DNA of 64,000 nucleotides from Ancylobacter radicis (GCF_018449475.1 NZ_JAHCQH010000023.1:108207-172206), one strand, 5' to 3'; numbered from the stretch's first letter, positions 29,901 through 38,640 are shown. A program made the numbers and translations. The notes: a model not told the origin generated them from the letters alone.

Positions 29901-30761
29901 TCAGCGGAAGAGGATGCGCAGCGCCGACGGGCCGGCGAGCGCGAAGACCAGCAGCGCCAGAGGCACCGAGAAGACGAAGCCGACATAGTTGAAGCCAAGC
30001 GCGCCGACGATGCCGCCAAAGAAGAAACAGCCGAGGAAGTAGCTGAGAAGCTTCAGCTTTTCGCGGTCCGCCAGCACCAGCGGGCGCTCCGTGCCGCGCC
30101 GGCGGTGGTTGGAGTAGAGCAGCTTGCCGAGCTCGATGCCGATATCGGTGACGATGCCGGTCATGTGGGTGGTGCGGATCTTAGCGCCGGAGAGCTTGGT
30201 CACCGTCGCGTTCTGCAGCCCCATGATGAAGCACAGGACCGCCACTTCGATGCCGAGCACGATTTCGGAATGGCGCGTGTAGACGCCGAGCAGGCCGAAG
30301 GCGAGCAGCAGCAAGGCTTCAAGCGTCAGCGGCAGGGAATATTCGCGGCCGGTGTGATGCAGACGCCCCCAATTGACCAGAATGGCCGACGTTGCCGCAC
30401 CGCCGAGGAAGGCAAGCAGCGCCCCCGCGCCGGCCAGCACGAAATCCAGCGAGCCCAAAACGGCGTGGTCGGCGGCTGCCGAGATGATGCCGGACATGTG
30501 CGAGGTGTACTGACCGACCGCCAGCAGCCCGCCCGCATTGGTCGCCCCGGCGATGAAGGTCATGGGCAGGCCCAGCCACGCATCGGCCAGTGGCGTGCGT
30601 TCCGGCGCCAGCATGCCGGCCGTGAGATTGGAATAGCGGGCCGCCAGATGGCGATAGCCGGTTGGTTTCACAGGCGCATTCATCGCGGCAGCGCGGCTCG
30701 GTTCCGCGTCCATGGGCAGGCGGGACAAAAGGTATGCGAGCGAATACTCGGCTTCGCTCAT
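29901..30761 (-). CDS. DUF1275 (YoaK-type) membrane protein
   Basis: 286 residues from the ATG at 30761. DUF1275 membrane segments with GLPMTFIAGATNAGG, TSHMSG and GLQNATVTKLSGAKIRTTHMTGIVTDIG, which is the family signature, and about six helices. DUF1275 proteins are inner-membrane proteins of unknown function, possibly transporters. It lies between a GbdR-like regulator (43 bases upstream) and dgcA on the same strand. That makes a role in uptake or efflux of a betaine-pathway compound possible but unproved. Starts at 30713 or 30683 cannot be excluded. Confidence 0.82.
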   Translation of the reverse strand: MSEAEYSLAYLLSRLPMDAEPSRAAAMNAPVKPTGYRHLAARYSNLTAGMLAPERTPLADAWLGLPMTFIAGATNAGGLLAVGQYTSHMSGIISAAADHAVLGSLDFVLAGAGALLAFLGGAATSAILVNWGRLHHTGREYSLPLTLEALLLLAFGLLGVYTRHSEIVLGIEVAVLCFIMGLQNATVTKLSGAKIRTTHMTGIVTDIGIELGKLLYSNHRRRGTERPLVLADREKLKLLSYFLGCFFFGGIVGALGFNYVGFVFSVPLALLVFALAGPSALRILFR

Positions 30762-30804
30762 GTATTTAAGGCCAGATGCTGCACCGCGCCATAGCAAGCA
30801 ACGC

Positions 30805-31782
30805 TTATCCGGCGACGGACGTGGTCACCTTTCCTGTACCGGATCGCTCGGCGCTTGGCGGGCGGCCGAACCGCCGCCCATAGGCGGTGGAGAAATGCGC
30901 GGCCGACTGGAAACCGCAGGCGAGGCCGACATCGGTGACTGACAGCGGTGAAAGCCGCAGAAGTTCGCGGGCCCGGGTCAGCCTCAGGCCCAGATAATAG
31001 GCCGCGGGGCTTGCGCCGAGGTGCCGGCGGAAAAGCCGCTCAAGGTGACGGGGCGAGACATCGAGCCGCTGCGCGATGAACTGGAGGCCGAGCGGTTGCT
31101 CGATGGCGGTCTGCATCAGGCGGACGGCGCGCGCCAGCGTCGGATCGGGCAGCGCGGGGCGCGGCCGGGCTTCCGCCTTGCCGTGGCGCCGTGGCCCGCG
31201 CTGGATGATGAACTGTTCCGACACCTTTTCGGCAAGGGCGCGCCCGCCGCGCGCCTCCACCAGCGCCAACATCATCTCCAGCGGCGCCACGCCGCCGGTG
31301 CAGGTCAGGCGGTCGCGGTCGATGACGAAGGCATCGTCCACGAAATCGACCTCCGGGAATTCCTCGCGGATGGCGGCCAGATTTTCCCAGTGAACGGCGC
31401 AGCGGTAGAAATCGAGCAATCCCGCCTCGGCCAGCACGAAGCTGCCCGTGCAGAGCGCCCCGAGCGCGACACCACGGCGGGCCAGTCGGCGCAGCGTATC
31501 GGTGACCGCCGGGCTCGCCGCATGCCGCACATCCACGCCGCCACAGACCAGAAGCAGATCGACGGGGCCAGCCTCGTGCAGCGCCATGGTGGGGGACAGG
31601 GTCAGCCCGTTGCTCGCCGCCGCCGGTGCGCCGTCCAGTGTCACGATGCGCCAGGAATAGGCCTCGCCTTCCGAAACGTAGTTCGCCATGCGCAACGCCT
31701 CCACCGCGTTGGCGCAGGCAATCATCGAGTGGTTCGGCAAGGTAAGGAAGCCGATGCGCGTGAGGCTGGAGAGGTCAATCAC
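30805..31782 (-). CDS. gbdR: GbdR-like AraC/GATase1 transcriptional regulator
   Basis: 325 residues from GTG 31782 (VIDLSSLTRIGFLTLP), which fits family N-termini; ATGs at 31854/31860 would add about 25 unfamiliar residues. The N-terminal DJ-1/PfpI-like domain has LLLVCGGVDV and GALCTGSFVLAEAGLL. The C-terminal AraC domain has two helix-turn-helix units (LGLQFIAQRLDVSPRHLERLFRR and SVTDVGLACGFQSAAHFSTAYGRRFG). In Pseudomonas, GbdR activates gbcAB, dgcAB and sox genes in response to glycine betaine and dimethylglycine. Its place next to dgcA supports the same job here. Confidence 0.78.
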   Translation of the reverse strand: MIDLSSLTRIGFLTLPNHSMIACANAVEALRMANYVSEGEAYSWRIVTLDGAPAAASNGLTLSPTMALHEAGPVDLLLVCGGVDVRHAASPAVTDTLRRLARRGVALGALCTGSFVLAEAGLLDFYRCAVHWENLAAIREEFPEVDFVDDAFVIDRDRLTCTGGVAPLEMMLALVEARGGRALAEKVSEQFIIQRGPRRHGKAEARPRPALPDPTLARAVRLMQTAIEQPLGLQFIAQRLDVSPRHLERLFRRHLGASPAAYYLGLRLTRARELLRLSPLSVTDVGLACGFQSAAHFSTAYGRRFGRPPSAERSGTGKVTTSVAG

Positions 31783-31937
31783 CCGATCATGTCCGTTTGC
31801 CGTGTGTTGCCGAACGCGACTGTAGCAAGGCACCACGCAGAAATACCCTGCCATGGTCATCGGCCGGAACGAAAGCCGCCGCAAAATTGTCCGGCCCTCG
31901 CGCCGAAATGAAGGCGACACAACAGGGGGAATATCCC

Positions 31938-32606
31938 ATGCGCCGCAACTGGTCTTCGCTTGCCGCTTTCCAGGCCTGGCTGCCCGGCCGCATCCTGCTG
32001 CCGGTCGGGTTCGCCGCCCTGGTTGCGACCAGCCTTTATCTCGTCGGCAACGATCGCGGCTATGAGCGCGGCGTGGCCGAGCAGACGGCTTCCAAGGACG
32101 CCGCCCAACTGGTCACGCCCGAGGCGATGGCCGAGTTGACGACCGAACCGACCGAGAAGGGCGACCGGCTCGACATTCCGGCGCTGGTGCGGGCGATCGA
32201 GCCCGAGTCGGTCTACAAGCCATCGCGGGTTGCGGCCGAGCCGGCGAAGCCGGCAGGCAAACCGGCTGTTGCTGTCGCCAGCCTGCCCGTCGGCGTCGAG
32301 CGGTTCGACACCTGCGGGGAGAACTGCGACACCCGCGATCCGATGATCGTGCGCACTTCCTACCCGGTCGGGTCGATGTCGCCCTCGACCACCACCGCCA
32401 TGCCTCCGGCGCCCGCGCCCGGGCCCGCCGTTGTGGTGCAGGAAGAGGGTTTCCTGGGACTGCCGCCCCTGCCGGGGCCGGGCGAGATCGTCGACCGCAC
32501 CGTCAAGGGCACCGCTGCCACCTATGACGCGCTCAAGAATGGCACCATCGCCACCTATGATACGGTCAAGGACGCCCTCGGCAATGCGATGGGCCTGACG
32601 CGCTGA
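31938..32606 (+). CDS. Membrane-anchored hypothetical protein
   Basis: 222 residues from ATG 31938, preceded by AGGGGGA eight bases upstream. One N-terminal membrane segment (about 15-37; ILLPVGFAALVATSLYLV) is followed by a Pro/Ala/Thr-rich, probably periplasmic region with a Cys pair (FDTCGENCDT). The C-terminal segment repeats Thr-Tyr-Asp motifs (AATYDALKNGTIATYDTVKDALG). I do not recognise a family. It lies between the gbdR-like gene and gbcB, transcribed the other way, and its stop codon lies in an inverted repeat. Confidence 0.7.
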   Translation: MRRNWSSLAAFQAWLPGRILLPVGFAALVATSLYLVGNDRGYERGVAEQTASKDAAQLVTPEAMAELTTEPTEKGDRLDIPALVRAIEPESVYKPSRVAAEPAKPAGKPAVAVASLPVGVERFDTCGENCDTRDPMIVRTSYPVGSMSPSTTTAMPPAPAPGPAVVVQEEGFLGLPPLPGPGEIVDRTVKGTAATYDALKNGTIATYDTVKDALGNAMGLTR

Positions 32607-32622
32607 GGTCTCAGCGCGTCAG
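32595..32622. terminator. Perfect inverted repeat between convergent genes
   Basis: CTGACGCGCTGAG and CTCAGCGCGTCAG (13 bases each) with a 2-base centre. It covers the stop codon of the upstream plus-strand gene and lies 19 bases from the gbcB stop. No T-tract follows on either strand, so termination is plausible but not certain. Confidence 0.45.
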
Positions 32623-32640
32623 CTCAAAACCCTTGCCGCG

Positions 32641-33807
32641 TCAGCGATCGACCACAAGGTCGCTGGTCGGCTTGGAGCAGCACAGCAGCGCCATGCCGGC
32701 ATCGATCTCGCGCTGGCGGATGCCGCCACCATGCTTCATCTCGACCGTGCCCGAGACCAGCTTCGACTTGCAGGTGCCGCACAGCCCCTTGGAGCAGGAC
32801 GAGGGCAGGCGCACGCCAGCCCGGCGCGCGGCATCCAGAACGAACATGTCCGAGCGGCACTCGATGGTGCGTTTCTGCTTGGCGAATTCGATGGTGTAGG
32901 TCGCCACCTGCGGTTCAGGGGCCTGCTCGACCGCCTGTAGCCCCTCCGCCGCGATGACGTCGGCCGCGATCTCCGGCTCATCGATGGCGAGCGCGGCGAA
33001 ATCGAAGCTCTCCTCGTGATGGCGGGACATGTCGAAGCCCGCGCCCTTCAGCATCTCCCGCACCGCTGCCATGAAGGGGGCCGGGCCGCAGACGAAGATC
33101 TCGCGCTCCTTGAAGTCCGGCGCGATGTGGTTGACGAGGCCGAGATTGAGCCGGCCGCGCAGCCCGTGCCAGGGCTCGAAGGGGCTGTCCCCCTCGCAGA
33201 TCGGGGCGAAACGGAAGCTGCCCTTCTGGTTGCGCGCCATCAATTCCAGTTCATGCCGGAAGATGATGTCGGCGGGGGAGCGCGCGGCGTGCACGAACAC
33301 GATGTCGCGCGGCTCGCCGAGGTCATGGAAGGTGCGCGCCATCGACATCAGCGGGGTGATGCCGCTGCCGCCGGACAGGAACAGATAGCGCGGCGTCGGC
33401 GAGGGCGTACCCTTCTGGAAGCAGGAGAAATCTCCCATCGGCCCGACGGCGCGCAACTCGCCCCCGACTTTCACATGGTCATGCAGGAAGTTCGAGACCG
33501 GCCCGCCGGGCACGCGCTTCACGGTAATGGCGAGCGTGTGCGGACGGGTGGGGGCGGAGGAAATCGTGTAGCAGCGGTTGATCGCCTCACCGTTGATGGT
33601 CAGGTCGAGCGTGAGGAACTGACCCGGCGCGTAGCGGAAGATGCAGGGCTCCTTCGGCGCGAGCACGAAGGTCTTCACATCCGCCGTCTCGTCACGGATC
33701 TCGCGGACGATGAGGATATCGTCCGCTTCCGGGTTCCACTCGGGCAGGTTGCCGGCAAGACGCAGGGCAGCGGGATCGGGCGAGGGGCTGGCGGTCAATG
33801 CATCCAT
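32641..33807 (-). CDS. gbcB: GbcB, glycine betaine monooxygenase reductase subunit
   Basis: 388 residues. FAD/NAD reductase of the ferredoxin-NADP reductase type: RCYTISSAP (FAD), LFLSGGSGITPLMSM (NAD) and a C-terminal plant-type [2Fe-2S] ferredoxin domain with SSCSKGLCGTC and LLCCSKP. It passes electrons from NAD(P)H to the Rieske oxygenase GbcA, which demethylates glycine betaine to dimethylglycine with formaldehyde release. It starts 3 bases after the gbcA stop. Confidence 0.92.
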   Translation of the reverse strand: MDALTASPSPDPAALRLAGNLPEWNPEADDILIVREIRDETADVKTFVLAPKEPCIFRYAPGQFLTLDLTINGEAINRCYTISSAPTRPHTLAITVKRVPGGPVSNFLHDHVKVGGELRAVGPMGDFSCFQKGTPSPTPRYLFLSGGSGITPLMSMARTFHDLGEPRDIVFVHAARSPADIIFRHELELMARNQKGSFRFAPICEGDSPFEPWHGLRGRLNLGLVNHIAPDFKEREIFVCGPAPFMAAVREMLKGAGFDMSRHHEESFDFAALAIDEPEIAADVIAAEGLQAVEQAPEPQVATYTIEFAKQKRTIECRSDMFVLDAARRAGVRLPSSCSKGLCGTCKSKLVSGTVEMKHGGGIRQREIDAGMALLCCSKPTSDLVVDR

Positions 33808-33810
33808 CGC

Positions 33811-35070
33811 TCAGCGGCCGACATGCTCGACCATGCGGCCGATATACCAGTTGCAGAACTTGTCTACGAGCATCTCGGTGTGCGGCGAGTAGGGGCCGGG
33901 CTCATAGGCCGGGCTGCGGGCCCCTTCCTGGCAGTAGCCAACCAGCGTCGAATCCTGATCGTTGGTGGCGTCCCACACACCGGTGAGGTTCTCGATGTCG
34001 TAGTCGACGCCCTCGACCGCATCCTTGTGCACCAGCCATTTGGTGCGCAGCAGAGACCGCTCGGCATCGAGCGGGAGCACCGAGAACACCACCGCATGGT
34101 CCGACATGAAATGGTGCCAGGAGTTCGGCTGGGTCCAGAAATGCAGCGCGCCGTGCTTGGGATCGTTGATCTTGCCCAGCAGCTTCTTGCAGGCGGCCTT
34201 GGTGTCGGAGGTGTGGCTCTCGCCATCGCCGGCCAGCGGCAGGCGCTCGGTGCGGAAGCCGGTCACCATGTCGTCGAGGTGCTCCATCATGGTGGAGGGG
34301 AAGCCGCAGCTTTCCCATTCGCGATGGCTCGTCGTCAGCAGGTTGGCGTAATTCTCGGCTTCCAGCCGCTCATGCTCGTCCAGTTCCTCGGGCGCGAAGC
34401 CGAAGCCATAGGCGAAGAGGGGGACCGTCAGCTCCGGGTGATTGCCCGCGCAGTGATAGCACTCGCGGTTGTTCTCCATGGTGAGCTTCCAGTTGCCCGG
34501 CTCGATGATGTCCTTCTCGAAGGCGACCTTGGCGTTCTTCAGGTCGTGCGGGGCGAGATAGGGCGCCATCTTCGCCGCCATCACGTCGAAATCGGCCGGC
34601 GGGTCATCCGACAGGCAGACGAAGATCAGTCCTTCGAGCGAGCGGCAGTGGATGGGCTTCAGGCTGTGGCAGCCCATGTCGAACCCCTGACCCATATGCT
34701 CGGCAAACAGCAGCTTGCCATCGAGGCCATAGGTCCAGGAATGATAGCGGCAGACGAGGTTGCCGACCGTCGTCTTGTAGTCCAGCACCAGCCGGGCGCC
34801 GCGGTGGCGGCAGACATTGTGGAAGGCGCGAACCTCGTTGTCGTCGTCGCGTACGATCACGATGGCGGTCTTGCCGATGTCGAGGGTCATGGCGTCGCCC
34901 GGCTCGGGGACATCCGGCTCGACACCGACGAAGATCCAGTGGCTTCCGAAGATCACGTCCATGTCCGCCTCGAAGATCTCGGGGCTGGTGTAGAACGGCG
35001 CCTCCAGGCTGTAGCCCGGCTTGCGGCGGTGGATCAGGGATTTGAGCGGGGTCTGCGTGCTGTCGAGCAT
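33811..35070 (-). CDS. gbcA: GbcA, glycine betaine monooxygenase Rieske subunit
   Basis: 419 residues from the ATG at 35070 (MLDSTQTPLKSL), preceded by GAGGGAG. The Rieske motif is CRHRGARLV with CRYHSWTYG. The mononuclear-iron site includes ENNRECYHCAGNHPEL. It is the oxygenase of the two-component glycine betaine demethylase, as in P. aeruginosa GbcAB. The next gene upstream is on the same strand but is an unrelated DUF4394 protein 156 bases away, so gbcAB is its own unit. Repeated TGTCGC half-sites lie just upstream. Confidence 0.93.
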   Translation of the reverse strand: MLDSTQTPLKSLIHRRKPGYSLEAPFYTSPEIFEADMDVIFGSHWIFVGVEPDVPEPGDAMTLDIGKTAIVIVRDDDNEVRAFHNVCRHRGARLVLDYKTTVGNLVCRYHSWTYGLDGKLLFAEHMGQGFDMGCHSLKPIHCRSLEGLIFVCLSDDPPADFDVMAAKMAPYLAPHDLKNAKVAFEKDIIEPGNWKLTMENNRECYHCAGNHPELTVPLFAYGFGFAPEELDEHERLEAENYANLLTTSHREWESCGFPSTMMEHLDDMVTGFRTERLPLAGDGESHTSDTKAACKKLLGKINDPKHGALHFWTQPNSWHHFMSDHAVVFSVLPLDAERSLLRTKWLVHKDAVEGVDYDIENLTGVWDATNDQDSTLVGYCQEGARSPAYEPGPYSPHTEMLVDKFCNWYIGRMVEHVGR

Positions 35071-35120
35071 CGGTCTGTTCTCCCTCGCGGGTTCGCGCCC
35101 CGCTTGTCGTCTGGAATTGT

Positions 35121-35179
35121 TCGACACAAGTGCGGGAGAAACTTTCACGCAAGCGACAGGCGCTTTGCTGTACGCGACA
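35121..35179 (-). promoter_or_regulatory. TGTCGC half-sites before gbcA
   Basis: On the minus strand TGTCGC occurs at 35174-35179 and again at 35153-35158, exactly 21 bases apart (two helical turns). A one-mismatch copy TGTCGA lies at 35121-35126. Such spacing is normal for AraC-family half-sites. I infer binding by the GbdR-like regulator. The nearest half-site ends about 50 bases before the gbcA start. Confidence 0.4.
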
Positions 35180-35226
35180 TTTGGGCCGTGAGGGGCCGCG
35201 TCGAGCGGCCCCTGTCGAAATTGACC

Positions 35227-36000
35227 TCACATGCCCGGCAGTATGGCGATGTCATGCACCTTGCCGGACACACCGCCGATCATACCAACGGGCGCCGCCT
35301 TGCCGCTGGCGAGATCGACGCGGTAGAGCGTGCCGTCGGCCATCAACCAACCCTCGTTGCTGCCGCCGGCGGGAATGTCGAAGGCGTAGCTGCCCGCGCT
35401 CACGCCCAGCGTGCCGATCGTATTGAGCACGCCGTCATTGGGGGGGGCCTGCTTGATGAGCGTACCGGCCGCGCCGTCGATGTCGAACAGCGCGGTCTCT
35501 TTCGCGCCCTTTACCGAGTTGGTGTAGGCGCCGGCGACGACTTTCGGTGCCTTGGTCTTGTGCATGTCGCCCTCGGCATATTTAAGCGCGCCGTCCTTGG
35601 TTACCTTCCCGTCGTCCACATTGGCCCGCAGATTGGTGCCCTCGCTGCCGATGATGCGCAACCGGTCAGCCACCGGGTTGAAATCCACGGTCGCCATGGA
35701 GCCGGCAGGCAGCATCATGTCGAGCTTCGATTTAGCCATGGTGGCCCCACTCTTCGGATCGATGGTGACAAGCGTGCCGTCATTGAACAGGCCGTACAGC
35801 AAGCCGTCGGCGGGGCGCACATCTATGCCGACAAGCGTGCCTGTGCCGGAAACTTTCACCGGTGCCCCGGCCTTCGCCGTCGTCACATCGACGATGGCGA
35901 TGGTGTTGCCGTCGAGCAGGGCTGCGACGGACTGGGCGCTGGCGCCGGTGGCGGCCATCGCCGATCCGGCGATGACGAGGGCGATCATCGAACGTTTCAT
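35227..36000 (-). CDS. DUF4394 secreted protein
   Basis: 257 residues. The signal peptide ends in ASAQ-S at about residue 23. The rest is a DUF4394 beta-propeller-like domain with repeats such as VGIDVRPADGLLYGLFNDGTLVTIDPKSG and NPVADRLRIIGSEGTNLRANVDDGKV. The function of the family is unknown. The gene is divergent from an ECF sigma/anti-sigma pair, and a similar promoter element occurs on both sides. It is therefore the likely target of that sigma factor. Confidence 0.82.
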   Translation of the reverse strand: MKRSMIALVIAGSAMAATGASAQSVAALLDGNTIAIVDVTTAKAGAPVKVSGTGTLVGIDVRPADGLLYGLFNDGTLVTIDPKSGATMAKSKLDMMLPAGSMATVDFNPVADRLRIIGSEGTNLRANVDDGKVTKDGALKYAEGDMHKTKAPKVVAGAYTNSVKGAKETALFDIDGAAGTLIKQAPPNDGVLNTIGTLGVSAGSYAFDIPAGGSNEGWLMADGTLYRVDLASGKAAPVGMIGGVSGKVHDIAILPGM

Positions 36001-36049
36001 ATGGCGTACTCCGTTTCACGCCGACAGCATGTCGGCTGGACGGAGCGGC

Positions 36050-36075
36050 TACACACGGCGCCCCCCGATGGACGC
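36050..36075 (-). promoter_or_regulatory. Candidate ECF promoter of the DUF4394 gene
   Basis: On the minus strand GCGTCCA (36075-36069), a 15-base spacer and TGTA (36053-36050) lie about 50 bases before the start codon. The arrangement matches the element in front of the sigma gene (GCATCCA-N15-CGTA) with the same spacing. The motif is short, so chance agreement is possible. Confidence 0.35.
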
Positions 36076-36102
36076 AGGCGCTGTTAAAAAAGTTTTGGCG
36101 CT

Positions 36103-36128
36103 GCATCCAGCGATGCCAGCCGGGCGTA
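36103..36128 (+). promoter_or_regulatory. Candidate autoregulated ECF promoter of the sigma gene
   Basis: GCATCCA (36103-36109), a 15-base spacer and CGTA (36125-36128) lie 30 bases before the ATG of the sigma gene. The CGT-type -10 is common for ECF promoters. Transcription would start near 36135. Confidence 0.4.
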
Positions 36129-36158
36129 CCGTGTTGAGAGCAACCTGCGGAAAATCCC

Positions 36159-36728
36159 ATGCCGAGCCTGACGCGCATCGCCCATGGGCCTCTCGATGAC
36201 GAACTCAACGAAGCGATCTATGGCTGCGCGCGCGGAGAACGGGCGAGCCTGCATCGCCTCTATGAGCATCTGGCGCCGAAGATGACAGGCGTCGCGCTGC
36301 GCATGTTGCGTCGCCGCGATCTGGCCGAAGAGGTCGTCCACGATACCTTCCTGCGCATCTGGGAGAAGGCCGGCAGTTTCGATGCTGCGCGCGGCAAGGC
36401 GTCGGCCTGGGTCTTCACTATCCTGCGGCGTACCGCTCTCAATGTTTTGCGGGGTGAGAGGCGGATCGAACTGGTCGAAGACTACGACGCCATTGAGCCG
36501 ATCTCGGAGGAGACCGATGCCGAGAGCCTGCTGGTGGCCCTGTCGGAGACCAGCGCCCTCAGGCGGTGCCTCGACCGGCTGGAGCCGATGCGGAGGAGGG
36601 CTATCCTGCTGGCCTATCTGCGCGGCCTCACCCACGGCGAATTGGCCGGCCGGCTTGGCGTGCCGCTCGGCACGGCGAAAGCGTGGATCCGGCGCAGCCT
36701 GCGCACGCTCAAGGACTGCCTGGCATGA
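36159..36728 (+). CDS. ECF RNA polymerase sigma factor (SigK-like)
   Basis: 189 residues. Sigma region 2 is seen in LYEHLAPKMTGVALRMLRRRDLAEEVVHDTFLRIWEKA. Region 4 has LEPMRRRAILLAYLRGLTHGELAGRLGVPLGTAKAWIRRSLRTLKDCL. The WIRRSL end and the RskA-type partner place it near the SigK/ECF19 group. It directs polymerase to a small regulon when the anti-sigma factor releases it. Its stop overlaps the start of the anti-sigma gene (ATGA). Confidence 0.92.
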   Translation: MPSLTRIAHGPLDDELNEAIYGCARGERASLHRLYEHLAPKMTGVALRMLRRRDLAEEVVHDTFLRIWEKAGSFDAARGKASAWVFTILRRTALNVLRGERRIELVEDYDAIEPISEETDAESLLVALSETSALRRCLDRLEPMRRRAILLAYLRGLTHGELAGRLGVPLGTAKAWIRRSLRTLKDCLA

Positions 36729-37492
36729 GCCCCGACGAGCGTGAGCGTCTTGCCAGCGAGTATGTGCTGGGGTTGCTCGATGCGGATGAGGAACGGCTGT
36801 GCGAGGAACTGCTCCCCGTCGATGCGCGGCTTGCCGCGCTGGTGGAGGAGTGGCGCGAGCGGGTTGCGGAACTCGATGCGACCGCACCTCTGGTCGCCCC
36901 CGATCCCGGCCTGTGGCGGCGTATCGAAGTCTCTCTGGAGGGGCAGGCGAGCCCGGAGGGCGCGCGATCGGGCACCCTGGAGCCTCTGGGGGGCATCGCT
37001 TCGCCGCGCCGGACGGCTGGTCGCGGGTGGGCAAAAGTCTGGTGGGAAAATCTCGCGCTGTGGCGCGGCTTGGGTCTCACGGCTTGCGCTGCGAGCCTGC
37101 TGCTGGCGGTCGGCCTGTCACATGTCTCGCGCCAGGCGGCGCAGGCCCCTGTCCTGGTGGCGGTTCTTCTCTCCGATCAGAATCAGCCCGCCGCGGTCGT
37201 CAATGCCTTCCGCGATGGCCGCACCGAACTCCTGGCGCTGAGCGCTCTGTCGGCGCCGGAGGGCAAGTCGCTGCAGGTCTGGACGCTGTGGGACCGCGTT
37301 CGGGGGCCGGTCTCCGTCGGCTTGCTGGATACGCTGCGGACTGTCGAGTTGAAGGTGGAAGGCTTGCCGCTTCCGGCGGCCGAGCAGCTTTATGAGATTA
37401 CGCTGGAACCGGCGGGCGGCTCGCCCACCGGTCGCCCCACCGGGCCGATCCTGATGAAGGGCAACGCCAGCCCGACGGGGACCGGCATTTGA
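36725..37492 (+). CDS. RskA-type anti-sigma factor
   Basis: 255 residues from ATG 36725. The cytoplasmic N-terminus MSPDERERLASEYVLGLLDADEERLCEE is the zinc-independent anti-sigma domain of the RskA family. One membrane segment lies at about residues 117-136 (LTACAASLLLAVGLSHV). The C-terminal periplasmic RskA domain contains LQVWTLWDRVRGPVSVG and LYEITLEPAGGSPTGRPTGPI. It should hold the ECF sigma factor at the membrane until proteolysis or an envelope signal frees it. Confidence 0.9.
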   Translation: MSPDERERLASEYVLGLLDADEERLCEELLPVDARLAALVEEWRERVAELDATAPLVAPDPGLWRRIEVSLEGQASPEGARSGTLEPLGGIASPRRTAGRGWAKVWWENLALWRGLGLTACAASLLLAVGLSHVSRQAAQAPVLVAVLLSDQNQPAAVVNAFRDGRTELLALSALSAPEGKSLQVWTLWDRVRGPVSVGLLDTLRTVELKVEGLPLPAAEQLYEITLEPAGGSPTGRPTGPILMKGNASPTGTGI

Positions 37493-37501
37493 CCCATCGC
37501 G

Positions 37502-38557
37502 TCAGTCGAACAGACGGCTCGCCGCCATGCTCTGGGTGGCCGGACCTGGTACGCGGGCTCGCGCATCGGAAGGCGTGAAGCCGTGCTGCGCCTTGAACTG
37601 ACGCGAGAAATGCGCGCAGTCCGAGAAGCCTGCCTCCAGCGCGATATCCGTGACCGAGCGGCCGGTCGTATCGAGCAGGAAGCGCGCATAGCGCAGCCGC
37701 AGCCGGCGGTAGAACTCCGCCGGGCGCTGGCCCATGATGGTCTGGAACAGCCGCTCCAACTGCCGCGTGGACAAATGCAGCCGGCGGGCGATATCGGCGA
37801 TCGGCAGGGGGTCGGCGAGGTGCTGTTCCATCAGCAGCAGAGCCCGTCGCACGCGATCATCCGCCACCAGATCGGCGATGGGCGGATGCGGCTGGGATTC
37901 GGTGCCCGGCCGCTGGCGGTCGAGCAGCAGCACATGGCGGCTCTTCTGCGCGACGGAGCGGCCGAGAAACTTCTCCACCAGGGCGGTGGCAAGGTCCGCC
38001 GCCCCGCCGCCGCCGGCGCAGGTGATGCGATCGCCGTCGATGACGAAAAGACGGTCGGCCACCGGGGTGTGGTGAGGGAATTCGTCGAGGAAATCCTGAT
38101 AATGATACCAGGATACACAGCAGCGGCGTCCGGTCATCAGTCCGGCGCGGGCCAGAACGAAGCTGCCGGTGCACACCCCTACCAGCGGGATGCCGGCGCG
38201 GGCGGCGCGCTTGAGATAGGCGACGCTCTCCTCGTCGAGCTGGTTCCCGCCATGCAGCAGTCCGCCGACCACGATGATGTAGTGAAAGGCAGCCGGGTCG
38301 GCGAGCGGTCCCGACGGCGCGACGCTGACACCGCAACTCGCGCGGATCGGCTCGGACCGGGAGGACATCACCTGCCAGCGGGCGAGGATCGGACGCGACC
38401 GATCACCTTCATCGGCCGCCAGACGCAACTGATCGACGATCAGCGAAAAGGCGGAAAGCGTGAAATTGTCGGTCAGGATGAAGCCGACATTCAGCGCCGG
38501 CGCCGCCGCACTTTGCGCCCCCGGGCTGCCGAATGATGTGGGCCGTTGCTGGGTCAT
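37502..38557 (-). CDS. GlxA/GbdR-type AraC regulator, second copy
   Basis: 351 residues from the ATG at 38557 (MTQQRPTSFGSPG). The N-terminal GATase1-like domain has IIVVGGLLHGGNQ and VGVCTGSFVLARAGL. The C-terminal AraC helix-turn-helix pair has LPIADIARRLHLSTRQLERLFQ and SVTDIALEAGFSDCAHFSRQFKAQHG. It follows soxBDAG-sdaA on the same strand with an 83-base gap. It may respond to a later intermediate such as sarcosine or glycine, by analogy with SouR of Pseudomonas. That is inference from position only. Confidence 0.8.
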   Translation of the reverse strand: MTQQRPTSFGSPGAQSAAAPALNVGFILTDNFTLSAFSLIVDQLRLAADEGDRSRPILARWQVMSSRSEPIRASCGVSVAPSGPLADPAAFHYIIVVGGLLHGGNQLDEESVAYLKRAARAGIPLVGVCTGSFVLARAGLMTGRRCCVSWYHYQDFLDEFPHHTPVADRLFVIDGDRITCAGGGGAADLATALVEKFLGRSVAQKSRHVLLLDRQRPGTESQPHPPIADLVADDRVRRALLLMEQHLADPLPIADIARRLHLSTRQLERLFQTIMGQRPAEFYRRLRLRYARFLLDTTGRSVTDIALEAGFSDCAHFSRQFKAQHGFTPSDARARVPGPATQSMAASRLFD

Positions 38558-38640
38558 GGCTCGCTCCGGATCACAGCATAGCAAATTCGCCGCATGGCGT
38601 AGCAAGACCGGTGCCGTTTCAGCTTCGCGCGGAGGCTTCT

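Noticed and set aside
29783..30019. N-terminal extension of DgcA
   Set aside because: Arg/Ser-rich translation overlaps the 3' end of the DUF1275 gene. The ATG at 29782 gives the normal DgcA length and sequence.
33016..36087. A 1023-codon open frame on the plus strand opposite gbcB, gbcA and the DUF4394 gene
   Set aside because: It mirrors well-supported genes on the other strand, has His/Arg/Gly-rich low-complexity composition typical of antisense frames in high-GC DNA, and shows no family motifs or ribosome site.
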